Shown here: piece by piece, positions 46,018-54,486 of the stretch | Layout: each line of letters begins with the position of its first letter | How positions within the stretch are numbered: position 1 is the stretch's first letter | Made by a program: the position numbers and the translations under genes | NCBI GenBank assembly: GCA_014380615.1 | Contig: JACMJM010000064.1 | Coordinates: 104,290 to 168,289 of the forward strand | Direction: 5' to 3' | Length of the DNA: 64,000 nucleotides | Source of the DNA: Sphingobacteriaceae bacterium | Lineage (GTDB): Bacteria > Bacteroidota > Bacteroidia > Sphingobacteriales > Sphingobacteriaceae | Notes under the pieces: model-generated | Seen by the model: the letters and a program-made list of their open reading frames with translations, nothing else | What the model was told of the DNA's origin: nothing | Database searches by the model: none

Positions 46018-46563
46018 CTATTCCTTCCCGGATTTTAATTTATAACCAATACTCTTTCTTGATTCCGCTGGCTGGTCTTTTTTTTCCAGTAATTCATCTA
46101 AGTATTGAAACACGATTTCCATGTTCTTATCCTGATGGTGTAATTTCTTTTTTATGTTCTCTATATCCAAACGCAATTCCATATTATCTGAAAGCATTTG
46201 ACGGATCCGGGTGAACACCCTCATGATTTGGATATTCACAGCGATTGCCCTTTCGCTATTTAAGATGCCTGATAACATTGCGACACCCTGGTCTGTAAAT
46301 GCATAAGGCAGTTTCCGGGTTCCACCCCAACTTGATGTTCCATTTTGGAATATCAAGTCTTTAAACTCTTCATTACTTAATTGGAACATGAAGTCGTCCG
46401 GAAAACGCTTGATATTCCTGCTTACAGATTTGTTCAGGTTTCCGGTACTAACCTGATAAAGCCCGGCCAGATCACGGTCTAACATGACCTTCTGTCCCCG
46501 AACTACAAAAATTTTATTCATTACGATTTCTTCAGGAACAACCTGAACGTCATCTTTACTCAT
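46018..46563 (-). CDS. ORF6N domain protein
   Basis: A 181-residue DNA-binding-type protein. The ORF6N domain is at residues 13-110: KIFVVRGQKVMLDRDLAGLY, SRNIKRFPDDFMFQL, YAFTDQGVAMLSGILNSERA and IQIMRVFTRIR. After it comes a coiled-coil-like region. ORF6N is frequent in phages and is often fused to other antirepressor domains. No other phage gene is nearby, so here it is probably a lone domesticated or degraded prophage gene. It lies 19 bp downstream of miaE on the same strand. Confidence 0.9.
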   Translation of the reverse strand: MSKDDVQVVPEEIVMNKIFVVRGQKVMLDRDLAGLYQVSTGNLNKSVSRNIKRFPDDFMFQLSNEEFKDLIFQNGTSSWGGTRKLPYAFTDQGVAMLSGILNSERAIAVNIQIMRVFTRIRQMLSDNMELRLDIENIKKKLHHQDKNMEIVFQYLDELLEKKDQPAESRKSIGYKLKSGKE

Positions 46564-46582
46564 TTAAGATCGCTGTGGTAAC

Positions 46583-47185
46583 TTATCCATGTATCGTTTC
46601 AGATTTTCCATAATTCCGGATCACCTGCGCTTCATAATCCAATAACTCATTCCATCGCTTATCCACATCAATCGTCTGCGCATATTTTTTTGCCATTTTA
46701 ATAAACATCGCATAATGTCCGGCTTCGCTAATCATCAATTCATGGTAAAAGTCAGAGAGTTGCTCATCATTAATATTTTCTGATAAAACCTTGAAACGCT
46801 CGCAACTCCGTGCTTCAATCATAGCAGAAAACAGAAGGCGGTCTATCAGTTGAGCTTCACGGCCACCTCCCTTGATAACGAATTTAGCCAGTTCATTAAC
46901 ATAATTATCCTTCCGTTCGCGGCCCAGAACAAAACCACGCTCTAAAATAATATCATGAACCCGTTTAAAATGATCCATCTCTTCACGCACTAGGTCGGCC
47001 ATTTCTTGCACCAAATCTGAGAGATTTGGATTTTGAACGATTAAGGTTATAGCATTGCTTGCGGCTTTCTGTTCGCAAAAAGCATGATCGGTAAGAATCT
47101 CTTCGATATTACTTTCTACCACATTTTTAACCCATTGCGGATCCGTAGGAAGCTTTAGTTTAAGGATAGTTTTTTCATTACTCAC
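46583..47185 (-). CDS. miaE: tRNA-(ms2io6A)-hydroxylase MiaE
   Basis: A 200-residue non-heme di-iron enzyme that hydroxylates the isopentenyl group of ms2i6A37 in tRNA. The ferritin-like helices supply ligands in VREEMDHFKRVHDII, IEARSCERFKVLSE and SEAGHYAMFIKMA. The start codon is GTG at 47185; the only nearby ATG is out of frame. It follows nadD by 29 bp. MiaB, which makes its methylthiolated substrate, is encoded at 20257-21702, so two steps of this hypermodification are in the window. Confidence 0.92.
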   Translation of the reverse strand: MSNEKTILKLKLPTDPQWVKNVVESNIEEILTDHAFCEQKAASNAITLIVQNPNLSDLVQEMADLVREEMDHFKRVHDIILERGFVLGRERKDNYVNELAKFVIKGGGREAQLIDRLLFSAMIEARSCERFKVLSENINDEQLSDFYHELMISEAGHYAMFIKMAKKYAQTIDVDKRWNELLDYEAQVIRNYGKSETIHG

Positions 47186-47214
47186 GGGGCAAAGGTAAAT
47201 ACTTGCAAACCGAT

Positions 47215-47787
47215 TTAACGATATAAATTTTTGGATTCAATAAAATCTAACACCGTGTCGGGAACAAAAAACTGCACATTCTTTCCCTTTAATATCGACT
47301 TTCTAATAAAGGTGGAAGAAATTTCCATTTGGGGTGTATCTGTAATGGTAACAGATGGATGAGATGCCAATTCCGGGCTTTCAAATCCTGGCCGGGGGTA
47401 GACCATGATCTTATAATCTCTTAAAATGACCTCATAATTTTTCCATTTTTTTAATGATGCTAAATTATCAGAACCCATAATCAGGTTAAACTGATGTTCC
47501 GGATAGCGTTCGCTAAGATGACTTAAAGTATCAATGGTATACGAGGGTTGAGGCAATTTTAATTCTACATCGCTTACTTTAATATTTTCCGAATTGTCTG
47601 TAGCCAGCTTGGCCATTTCAAGCCTATCGTACATATTAATTAAATCGCTCTTGCTTTTAAGCGGGTTGTGAGGGGAAACTACGAACCAAACCTGATCGAG
47701 AGTAGTATAATGTGCAATGTAGTTGGCAATTATCAAATGCCCGATGTGGATAGGATTGAACGAACCGAAGAATAAACCGATGTTCAT
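47215..47787 (-). CDS. nadD: Nicotinate-nucleotide adenylyltransferase
   Basis: Joins nicotinate mononucleotide to AMP, giving deamido-NAD, in the shared last part of NAD synthesis. The nucleotidyltransferase motif GSFNPIHIGH is at residues 8-17, with the family's FVVSPHNPLK and late STFIRKSILKG (ISSTxxR). The length (190 aa) is normal. It lies 41 bp downstream of gmk, in the run yicC-gmk-nadD-miaE, an order that is frequent in Bacteroidota. Confidence 0.96.
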   Translation of the reverse strand: MNIGLFFGSFNPIHIGHLIIANYIAHYTTLDQVWFVVSPHNPLKSKSDLINMYDRLEMAKLATDNSENIKVSDVELKLPQPSYTIDTLSHLSERYPEHQFNLIMGSDNLASLKKWKNYEVILRDYKIMVYPRPGFESPELASHPSVTITDTPQMEISSTFIRKSILKGKNVQFFVPDTVLDFIESKNLYR

Positions 47788-47828
47788 AAGCGGCGATTTT
47801 GAGTTTTCAGTTGTCTACTTTACAAATT

Positions 47829-48413
47829 TCAGATATTGATCTTCTGCATTTTCAAGAAATCCCCTACCAGCCTCTCCGCCTCGTTACAAGCAGTTTTCAG
47901 ATCGTAATTAGGAAGTATTATATCAAACTTATCTGCATAACTTAGTTCTTTACCGGCCTTGTCAATCCGTTCTTTTAACTTCTCAGCACTATCCGTGCCT
48001 CTGCTTCCCAGCCGTTGAATCAAAACCTCAAGCGAAGGCGGCTGTACAAAAATCGCTAATGCCTGATCTTCAAACTTTTTCTTCAATCGAAGTCCGCCCT
48101 CTACATCAATATCAAATACCACTACTTTTCCCTCAGACCAGATTCTGTTTATTTCGGATTTAAGCGTACCATAAAAAGTTCCCGAATAAACCTCCTCAAA
48201 TTCTACAAACTCATGTTTAGCAACTTTGTGCAAAAAATCCTCTTTAGTAATAAAATAATAATCCTTTTTGTTAACCTCTTCACCGCGACTGGCTCTGGTA
48301 GTAGCGGAAATAGAAAACTCCAGCTCGGGGAACTTATTAAGCAAATAGTGAACTATAGTGGTTTTACCTGCACCCGAGGGCGCTGAAAATATTACGAGTT
48401 TACCTGTCTTCAT
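47829..48413 (-). CDS. gmk: Guanylate kinase
   Basis: Phosphorylates GMP to GDP. The P-loop is SAPSGAGKTT (10-19). GMP-binding residues are in SISATTRASRGEEVNKKDYY, and the region DIDVEGGLRLKKKF carries the second acidic motif. It is 194 aa long, as usual. It lies 37 bp downstream of the yicC gene, a widely conserved pairing. Confidence 0.97.
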   Translation of the reverse strand: MKTGKLVIFSAPSGAGKTTIVHYLLNKFPELEFSISATTRASRGEEVNKKDYYFITKEDFLHKVAKHEFVEFEEVYSGTFYGTLKSEINRIWSEGKVVVFDIDVEGGLRLKKKFEDQALAIFVQPPSLEVLIQRLGSRGTDSAEKLKERIDKAGKELSYADKFDIILPNYDLKTACNEAERLVGDFLKMQKINI

Positions 48414-48450
48414 GGAGTACGTAGGCCTGATTTATTTTTAATTACCTACT

Positions 48451-49326
48451 TTATAAAACGTTTAACAATTGCTCTTTCACCTTTTCCAGCTCTTCTTTCA
48501 TACCTACAACAATTTGCTGGATGTGGGCGTCATTAGCTTTAGAACCTATCGTATTTATCTCTCGGCCTATCTCCTGCGAAATAAAACCCAGTTTCTTTCC
48601 GTTCGCGTCAGGCGATTTTAATGTCTCCAAAAAATAATCGCAATGGCTTTTTAAACGAATTTTTTCCTCCGTCACATCCAGTTTATCGATGTAGAATATC
48701 AATTCCTGTTCTAAACGGTTTTGATCATAATTTTCTTTTCCAACATTCTCTTCTAAAAGAGTAGTCAGGCGATCTTTAATTTGTGGGATACGCTTCGGTG
48801 CCTCCTCTTCAATTCTTTGCAACGATTGATAAATACTATTAACCCTCGCTACTAAGTCAAGTTGCAAAACCCCGCCCTCATCACTCCGAAACTTCTGAAA
48901 ATCAAGCATTGCCGCATTAAATGTTTTATGCATCTGAATCCACTCCTCGTCAGAGATGGTATCTTCTTCATACTTTACCACATCAGGAAAGTTGAGTGCC
49001 ATTTGCAAAAGATTGCTGCCAGAATCATTTAATTGGTCGGCTGCTTCGCGAAGCTGATTATAGTAAGATTTAAGTAACTCGCTATCTATAGAAGCGGTTT
49101 TTTTCTGAACCTCAGAATATTCTACCGTAACAGCAACGTTTACTTTTCCGCGTTCAATTTGTTTGCTGCATTCATTTCGCAAAACAAACTCCTTATCAGC
49201 AAAAGACTTGGGAAGCTTTAGTGCCAGTTCAAGAAACTTACTATTAAGGGATTTTATCTCAACGGTATATTTGGCATTAGCAAAATCGGTTACCGCAATA
49301 CCGTAACCGGTCATTGATTTAAGCAT
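48451..49326 (-). CDS. YicC/YloC family endoribonuclease
   Basis: A 291-residue cytoplasmic protein. The N-terminal motif LKSMTGYG and the C-terminal KLGFISQEIGREINTIGSKA with an NDAHIQ tail are diagnostic. Members are endoribonucleases; E. coli YicC has been linked to small-RNA turnover. The ATG at 49326 is preferred because it gives the standard N-terminus; a TTG two codons upstream is the alternative. It is transcribed with gmk downstream and follows rnc by 59 bp. Confidence 0.95.
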   Translation of the reverse strand: MLKSMTGYGIAVTDFANAKYTVEIKSLNSKFLELALKLPKSFADKEFVLRNECSKQIERGKVNVAVTVEYSEVQKKTASIDSELLKSYYNQLREAADQLNDSGSNLLQMALNFPDVVKYEEDTISDEEWIQMHKTFNAAMLDFQKFRSDEGGVLQLDLVARVNSIYQSLQRIEEEAPKRIPQIKDRLTTLLEENVGKENYDQNRLEQELIFYIDKLDVTEEKIRLKSHCDYFLETLKSPDANGKKLGFISQEIGREINTIGSKANDAHIQQIVVGMKEELEKVKEQLLNVL

Positions 49327-49385
49327 TGGCAAAGATATAATTTATTCATTAACCTTAACCAGGCAAAGAAGTTCTGAATTTTGAT

Positions 49386-50114
49386 TTAAATACAAAGGGT
49401 TTCGCAGGCCTTTTCCGCCGCTAGTTTTTCGGCATTCTTCTTATTGTAGTCGCGTCCAGAGCCCATGTTCTCGCCGTCTACCGATACCTTTACGGTGAAG
49501 AGTTTGGCACTATCTCCGTCGGCATTGGCAATCAATTCAAACGTAACGTCTTTGCCGTGCCGCTGGCACCATTCAATCAGTTTACTTTTGAAATTTGTTT
49601 CGGTATTTTCGAGGGTATGGATATCGATATGAGGTTTAATAATATGGTTGAAAAGAAAATTCTGAGTAAAATTATAACCTCTATCCAAATAAACAGCACC
49701 AATAAGTGCCTCAAACGCATCGCCCAGCAGCGATCCTTGTTTGTTCGGATAATTCACAATCCTGTTATCATACTCAATAATATCACCTAACCCGAGTTTC
49801 CTGGCAAGCTGATTTAAGTTTGCTCGATTAACGATTTTTGAGCGCATTTCGGTTAGAAAACCCTCGTCTTTGTAAGGATAACGTTTAAATAATTCTTCCG
49901 CGATAACCGAACCCAATACCGCATCGCCCAAAAACTCCAGTCGCTCATTACTGTTTTTAGTTCCGTTTTTTAAAACCACGGCTATCGAGCGATGCCGGAA
50001 AGCCATTTTATAGAGCTTTATATTTCCCGGAACGAAACCCAAAAGATTAGTCAATCTTCTGATATACTTTCGATGAGGAGAAAAGTAAAGTTTATAAACC
50101 TTCGAGAATGGCAT
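49386..50114 (-). CDS. rnc: Ribonuclease III
   Basis: Cleaves double-stranded RNA in rRNA maturation and mRNA control. The signature NERLEFLGDAVLG is at residues 56-68. The second acidic site is in QGSLLGDAFEALIGAVYLD. A C-terminal dsRNA-binding domain runs from about 165 (NFKSKLIEWCQRHGKDV to KKNAEKLAAEKAC). A basic 25-residue N-terminal extension precedes the nuclease domain. It lies 79 bp downstream of fabF; acpP-fabF-rnc is a conserved order. Confidence 0.96.
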   Translation of the reverse strand: MPFSKVYKLYFSPHRKYIRRLTNLLGFVPGNIKLYKMAFRHRSIAVVLKNGTKNSNERLEFLGDAVLGSVIAEELFKRYPYKDEGFLTEMRSKIVNRANLNQLARKLGLGDIIEYDNRIVNYPNKQGSLLGDAFEALIGAVYLDRGYNFTQNFLFNHIIKPHIDIHTLENTETNFKSKLIEWCQRHGKDVTFELIANADGDSAKLFTVKVSVDGENMGSGRDYNKKNAEKLAAEKACETLCI

Positions 50115-50193
50115 CCGTTTATGTTAATAAGATAATATTAACCAGTTTAGGTATAAACGGCAGTGTTACAACTTTCATAACACTGCTGTTTAA

Positions 50194-51447
50194 TTATGCT
50201 TCATATTTTTTGAAGATAACTGATGCGTTGTGTCCGCCAAAGCCAAACGTATTACTTTGCGCAGCTCTTACAACTCGTTTTTGAGCTACGTTAAAAGTTA
50301 AATTCAAGCTCGGATCTATTTCCGGATCATCAGTGAAATGATTTATTGTAGGGGGAATAATGTCGTTCTGAATAGCCATAATACAGGCAATACTCTCAAT
50401 CGCACCAGCAGCACCCAATAAGTGCCCGGTCATTGATTTTGTAGAGCTGATATTTAGTTTATAGGCATTTTCACCAAACAAATCGATAATTGCTCTTGAT
50501 TCGCTGATATCGCCCAAAGGTGTAGAGGTACCATGAACGTTGATATAATCAATATCAGCAGTTGTTAAACCGGCATCGCGTAATGCGTTTGTCATTACCA
50601 AACGGGCACCAAGGCCTTCGGGATGCGGAGCCGTAATATGGTTAGCATCAGCACTCATCCCTCCGCCTATTAGTTCGGCATAGATTTTAGCACCTCTGGC
50701 TTTCGCATGTTCCAACTCTTCCAGAATAATTGCTCCCGCACCTTCACCGGCAACAAATCCATCTCTATCCTTATCAAAAGGGCGCGATGCGGTTGCAGGG
50801 TCATCGTTACGGGTAGAAAGTGCGTGCATGGCATTAAAACCACCCATCCCGGCTTCGTTAATAATTGCTTCAGAACCACCCGAAATAATTACATTGGCCA
50901 TTCCGAGCCTGATGTAATTAAAAGAATCTATCAGCGCGTTCGTTGACGACGCACATGCGGATACGGTTGAGAAATTAGGCCCTCGCAGGCCGTATTTAAT
51001 TGAAATATGACCCGGCGCAATGTCCAGAATCATTTTTGGGATGAAGAACGGGTTGAAACGGGGTGTCCCGTCGCCTTTAGCGAAATTCACTACTTCATCC
51101 AGGAACGTTTTTAATCCTCCGATACCCGAACCCCAGATTACTCCAATGCGATTAGTGTCTAACTCGCCAAACTGTAAACCCGAATCTTTTACAGCTTCAT
51201 CTGTAGCCGCAAGCGCATAATGCACAAAAGGGTCGAGTTTTCTGGCTTCCTTACGATCTAAAAAATCTTCAGGATTAAAGTTTTTAACCTCACAGGCAAA
51301 CTTTGTTTTAAAGTTTGTAGTATCGTATTTGGTAATTGGAGCGGCTCCGCTTACTCCATTAATCAATCCGTTCCAATATTCCGAAACGGTATTTCCTATG
51401 GGAGTAAGCGCACCTAACCCTGTAACTACAACTCTTTTTAGCTCCAT
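50194..51447 (-). CDS. fabF: Beta-ketoacyl-ACP synthase II
   Basis: Elongates acyl-ACP with malonyl-ACP in fatty acid synthesis. The 417-residue thiolase-fold enzyme has the active Cys165 in VSACASSTNAL, the first His in NVHGTSTPLGD and the second in SMTGHLLGAAG. The glycine-rich GFGGHNASVIF lies at the C-terminus. It is 19 bp downstream of acpP and co-transcribed with it. Confidence 0.98.
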   Translation of the reverse strand: MELKRVVVTGLGALTPIGNTVSEYWNGLINGVSGAAPITKYDTTNFKTKFACEVKNFNPEDFLDRKEARKLDPFVHYALAATDEAVKDSGLQFGELDTNRIGVIWGSGIGGLKTFLDEVVNFAKGDGTPRFNPFFIPKMILDIAPGHISIKYGLRGPNFSTVSACASSTNALIDSFNYIRLGMANVIISGGSEAIINEAGMGGFNAMHALSTRNDDPATASRPFDKDRDGFVAGEGAGAIILEELEHAKARGAKIYAELIGGGMSADANHITAPHPEGLGARLVMTNALRDAGLTTADIDYINVHGTSTPLGDISESRAIIDLFGENAYKLNISSTKSMTGHLLGAAGAIESIACIMAIQNDIIPPTINHFTDDPEIDPSLNLTFNVAQKRVVRAAQSNTFGFGGHNASVIFKKYEA

Positions 51448-51466
51448 TTATACTGAGGCAGCGAGA

Positions 51467-51703
51467 TTATTTTACGTTTTTCTCTAAGTATGCGATTGCC
51501 TGACCTACTGTGCCGATAGTTTCAGCCTGGTCATCAGGAATAGCAACGTTGAACTCCTTTTCAAACTCCATGATTAATTCCACGGTGTCTAGAGAGTCAG
51601 CACCAAGATCGTTAGTAAAAGATGCTTCAGGCGTCACTTCACTTTCATCCACACCTAATTTTTCTACGATAATTGCTTTTACTCTTGAAGCGATATCAGA
51701 CAT
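51467..51703 (-). CDS. acpP: Acyl carrier protein
   Basis: The 78-residue carrier that holds growing acyl chains on a phosphopantetheine arm. The attachment site is Ser37 in [14 protein letters not shown]. The protein is strongly acidic, as expected. It is the substrate expected for the PPTase at 3326-4018, and its octanoyl form feeds LipB at 4008-4709. It heads the acpP-fabF-rnc transcript. Confidence 0.98.
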   Translation of the reverse strand: MSDIASRVKAIIVEKLGVDESEVTPEASFTNDLGADSLDTVELIMEFEKEFNVAIPDDQAETIGTVGQAIAYLEKNVK

Positions 51704-51737
51704 AGTTTCTATATTTTAATGGTTAAATAATTCTGTG

Positions 51738-51768
51738 CAAAGAAAAATAAATTCTAATTAATATCAAA
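51738..51768 (-). promoter_or_regulatory. Promoter of acpP-fabF
   Basis: On the minus strand TTTG (51765-51768) is followed after exactly 19 bases by TTTCTTTG (51738-51745), close to the Bacteroidota TTTG-N19-TAnnTTTG pattern with a single mismatch at the second base of the -7 box. The start site would lie about 25-30 bases before the acpP ATG. Confidence 0.65.
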
Positions 51769-51852
51769 CCTTTTTGTTTTTGCCTTAAAACTGGCCTGAT
51801 GTGCTTATTATGAGGGAATCTTTAGTATTTTCGTTTTTCCAAAGATATAAAA

Positions 51853-52266
51853 TTGAATCGGCTTACTCTAAAATACGAACTCGACCTTGATTTTGTTTTA
51901 ATCGCCATCACCTCTCAACTGAAAGATTACATGCTTTGTTTTAAATTAAACAGGCAGCTCAATTTAAACTTGTACAAGATAGATGAACTTTGCCTTGAAA
52001 GCAATTCGAAAGAAATATTTTTTTCAAGGTATCAATATCAACTACCCGAATCAGAAACAGACGTATATTTGCTGGCGAATAAAGGAGACCAGGGATATTT
52101 AATCCCTGAGATGAAACGAGTTGATTACTTTATCATAATACGAAATTACATAAGTGAAGAAGAGGTTGAGCAGCTGATAGATAATATAAATAAGCTCCCC
52201 GAAATTCTTGCTGCGATAGAAGTTGATCCAAGAAAGTTGAAATCTAAAGAAAATCTGATATTTTAG
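51853..52266 (+). CDS. IPExxxVDY family protein
   Basis: A 137-residue protein of unknown function found in Bacteroidota. The naming motif is present as IPEMKRVDYFIII (about 80-92). The N-terminal LKYELDLDFVLIAITSQLKD and YMLCFKLNRQLNLNL match the family pattern. The start is TTG at 51853, giving the usual short N-terminus; no ATG fits. It lies 56 bp upstream of pyk on the same strand, its usual neighbour, and divergent from acpP. Confidence 0.88.
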   Translation: MNRLTLKYELDLDFVLIAITSQLKDYMLCFKLNRQLNLNLYKIDELCLESNSKEIFFSRYQYQLPESETDVYLLANKGDQGYLIPEMKRVDYFIIIRNYISEEEVEQLIDNINKLPEILAAIEVDPRKLKSKENLIF

Positions 52267-52322
52267 CTGAATTATTAATAGTGTATTAAATACACCAACA
52301 TTATTTAAAAAATAGAATATAA

Positions 52323-53753
52323 ATGGAACAAGTACATAAACGGACCAAGATAGTTGCCACGTTGGGCCCGGCGTCGTCTAATAAGGAAGTATTACTTAGT
52401 ATGATTAAAGCCGGAGTGGATGTTTGCCGCCTTAATTTTTCTCATGGCAACCAGGCCGACCACCAGGAGATTATTGATACCATTCGTGAAATAAATAAAC
52501 AATATAAAACCCATATTGGTATCCTGGCCGATTTACAAGGCCCGAAAATCAGGATAGGAATGGTGCAGGATGGCGGAATCCATTTGATAAACGGCAGTAA
52601 AATTGAAATTACCACCAACGAACTTTTGGGCAACGATAAGCAGATATACATCACTTACCAAAGCTTCCCGAGAGATGTAAGAGCGGGTGAAATTATTTTA
52701 TTAGATGACGGTAAGATCCAGATGCGCGTTATCAGCACCAATAATAAAGATACCGTAACCTGCGAAATAGTACACGGAGGAATTCTTACTTCCCGTAAAG
52801 GAGTAAACCTTCCGAACACTAAAATTTCGATCCCAAGTTTAACAGAAGAAGATTTAAGTAACCTTGAATTTGCCTTACAAAATGATGTGGAGTGGATCGG
52901 ACTATCATTTGTGCGTACAGCAGAAGATATTATTGAGCTAAAAAGAATTATTACCCGCAGTGGTAAAACCGCACGCGTTATCGCCAAAATCGAGAAACCT
53001 GAGGCGATTGACAATATAGATGCGATTATTTCGGTTACTGATGGCTGTATGGTTGCCCGTGGCGACCTTGGGGTGGAGATGCCGATGGAGCAGGTTCCTG
53101 TTTTACAGAAAATGATCGCACGTAAATGTCGTGAAGCTTCAAAACCTGTAATTGTGGCTACTCAAATGCTTGAGAGTATGATTACAACTCCGCGTCCAAC
53201 CCGTGCGGAAGTAAACGATGTGGCAAACTCGGTATTAGACGGAGCAGATGCCGTTATGCTTAGCGGTGAAACTTCAGTTGGTGAGTTCCCTGTTATCGTT
53301 ATCGAAACGATGAGCAAAATCATCAGGAACATTGAAGATTTCGCTTATCCGTATCAAACTCCCAAAAAATTAAATCCGAACTCGCCAACTTATAACGCCG
53401 ATGCTGTTTGCGGATCAGCTGTTTATCTTGCTGAAAAAACAAATGCAGTTGGCTTAGTGTCGATGACATCTTCGGGCTATACAGCTTTTGAACTTTCGAG
53501 CCACAGGCCTAAAGCGCAAACCTTCATTTTTACAAGTAACCGTACTTTACTTAATACCCTTAGCCTACTTTGGGGAGTAACTGGTTTTTATTACGACAAA
53601 TTTGAAACTACTGATAAATCTATCAGCGATGTGAACCGTATTCTTAAAGATGAGAGAATGGTTACTACCGGGCAGATTGTAATTAATACCGCAGCAATGC
53701 CGATTGAGAAAAAAGGCAAAACCAATATGATTAAGGTAACTGTGGTAGATTAA
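52323..53753 (+). CDS. pyk: Pyruvate kinase
   Basis: Transfers phosphate from phosphoenolpyruvate to ADP, the last glycolytic step. The 476-residue protein shows KIVATLGPASSNKEVLLSMI, VCRLNFSHGNQADH, the active-site signature IAKIEKPEAIDNID, the Mg-binding ARGDLGVEMPMEQVP and ATQMLESMI. A C-terminal allosteric domain follows. It is probably co-transcribed with the IPExxxVDY gene and ends at a strong terminator. Confidence 0.98.
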   Translation: MEQVHKRTKIVATLGPASSNKEVLLSMIKAGVDVCRLNFSHGNQADHQEIIDTIREINKQYKTHIGILADLQGPKIRIGMVQDGGIHLINGSKIEITTNELLGNDKQIYITYQSFPRDVRAGEIILLDDGKIQMRVISTNNKDTVTCEIVHGGILTSRKGVNLPNTKISIPSLTEEDLSNLEFALQNDVEWIGLSFVRTAEDIIELKRIITRSGKTARVIAKIEKPEAIDNIDAIISVTDGCMVARGDLGVEMPMEQVPVLQKMIARKCREASKPVIVATQMLESMITTPRPTRAEVNDVANSVLDGADAVMLSGETSVGEFPVIVIETMSKIIRNIEDFAYPYQTPKKLNPNSPTYNADAVCGSAVYLAEKTNAVGLVSMTSSGYTAFELSSHRPKAQTFIFTSNRTLLNTLSLLWGVTGFYYDKFETTDKSISDVNRILKDERMVTTGQIVINTAAMPIEKKGKTNMIKVTVVD

Positions 53754-53776
53754 ATAGATTTAGATATTAAATGTGA

Positions 53777-53808
53777 AGGCCGGACTTAGTTCCGGCTTTT
53801 TTTTTCTC
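53777..53808 (+). terminator. Rho-independent terminator after pyk
   Basis: GCCGGA and TCCGGC form a 6-bp GC-rich stem around CTTAGT, followed by nine T. It lies 25 bp after the pyk stop. Confidence 0.92.
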
Positions 53809-53903
53809 TCATAAGGTTCATCGTATCGGAGGGTCAGGTGTGACTTGTCCAAAGTTCGTTACAGTTGTGGGTGAAAAATGAGATTCTTTTTGAAATATGA
53901 TTT

Positions 53904-53993
53904 GGGCGTCCGGGCGGGCTCTCCGTTACAATCTTTTTACCCTGAAGAAGGGCAAAAAGGATTTCCACTGCGATCCCTGACGCAAGGATTTTG
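53904..53993. repeat. Putative Bacteroidota extragenic repeat with hairpin
   Basis: The segment reads GGGCG-TCCGGGCGGGCT, then CAATCTTTTT, then a hairpin whose arms CTTTTTACCCT and AGGGCAAAAAG pair at 10 of 11 positions, then GGATTTCC and CGATCCCTGACGC. From memory, this layout (a GGGCTnTCCGCT-like start, and a Cnn-CGATCCCTnACGC end after a hairpin) recurs between genes in many Bacteroidota. Only one copy is in this window, so it is not proved here. Confidence 0.45.
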
Positions 53994-54295
53994 TCATATT
54001 CTGGTTCGTTCGATAAACGGGTGAGGGATTCTGCACCGAATTAGAATTCCCGTTTGTACTTTACGATTGCCCTCGAGCTGACAATAACAGGCCGGATAAG
54101 GATACGAGTGCCTCCTACACAACGATGATACCAAAACCTACCACCGCCCTTCATTCCCGGGCGGGAATCCTAAATGCAGCAAAACAAACAGCTTATATTA
54201 CTTCATAAAAAACAATCCGGCCTTGGAATATTTCCTCCTTGTGTCCTAAAACATTTAGTGTATAAAAAACTTCTAAATCATTCTGTTTTTTGAAG

Positions 54296-54381
54296 TTATC
54301 CACATATTAAAGCATTAAAAATCATCCATTTATCTATCATTCATTATCACAAGAAGGGGTACACCAACAGGCTGTGGAAAA
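54296..54381. promoter_or_regulatory. DnaA-box-like sites upstream of nrdJ
   Basis: TTATCCACA (54296-54304) is identical to the classical DnaA box. TGTGGAAAA (54373-54381) is the reverse complement of TTTTCCACA, which fits the relaxed TTWTNCACA. Between them TTATCACAA (54344-54352) is a weaker match. The DNA around is AT-rich. They may control nrdJ, or be chance. Confidence 0.4.
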
Positions 54382-54411
54382 GTCAAATTTCAGTTGAGCT
54401 TGGTATAAAGA

Positions 54412-54419
54412 TAAATTTG
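54412..54419 (+). promoter_or_regulatory. -7 promoter element of nrdJ
   Basis: TAAATTTG fits TAnnTTTG exactly. A TTG at 54394-54396 is 15 bases upstream, closer than the usual 19. The mRNA would have a leader of about 60 bases. Confidence 0.5.
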
Positions 54420-54486
54420 ATAAAAACTCCTTATAGTTTTTTTAGGTGAGAAAATAGTTCAATACCAACAATATAAATTTACAGAG

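Larger units (their letters stand above)
53809..54486. other. Non-coding region between pyk and nrdJ
   Basis: The longest gene-free stretch in the window. No convincing ORF was seen. The left half (to about 54190) is relatively GC-rich and full of inverted repeats: a hairpin at 53933-53959, a long stem AAACGGG/CCCGTTT at 54015-54055 with a nested GGGATTCT/AGAATTCCC pairing, and ATTCCCG-GG-CGGGAAT at 54153-54168. The right half is AT-rich and contains DnaA-box-like sites and the nrdJ promoter. No cobalamin riboswitch was recognised. Confidence 0.7.

Noticed and set aside
54296..54381. Chromosomal replication origin
   Set aside because: Only one perfect and one relaxed DnaA box in useful density, no dnaA or other origin-linked genes nearby, and strand skew cannot be judged from one window.
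53809..54486. Cobalamin riboswitch or NrdR box in front of the B12-dependent reductase gene
   Set aside because: No B12-box-like conserved core and no paired NrdR-type palindromes could be recognised in this region.
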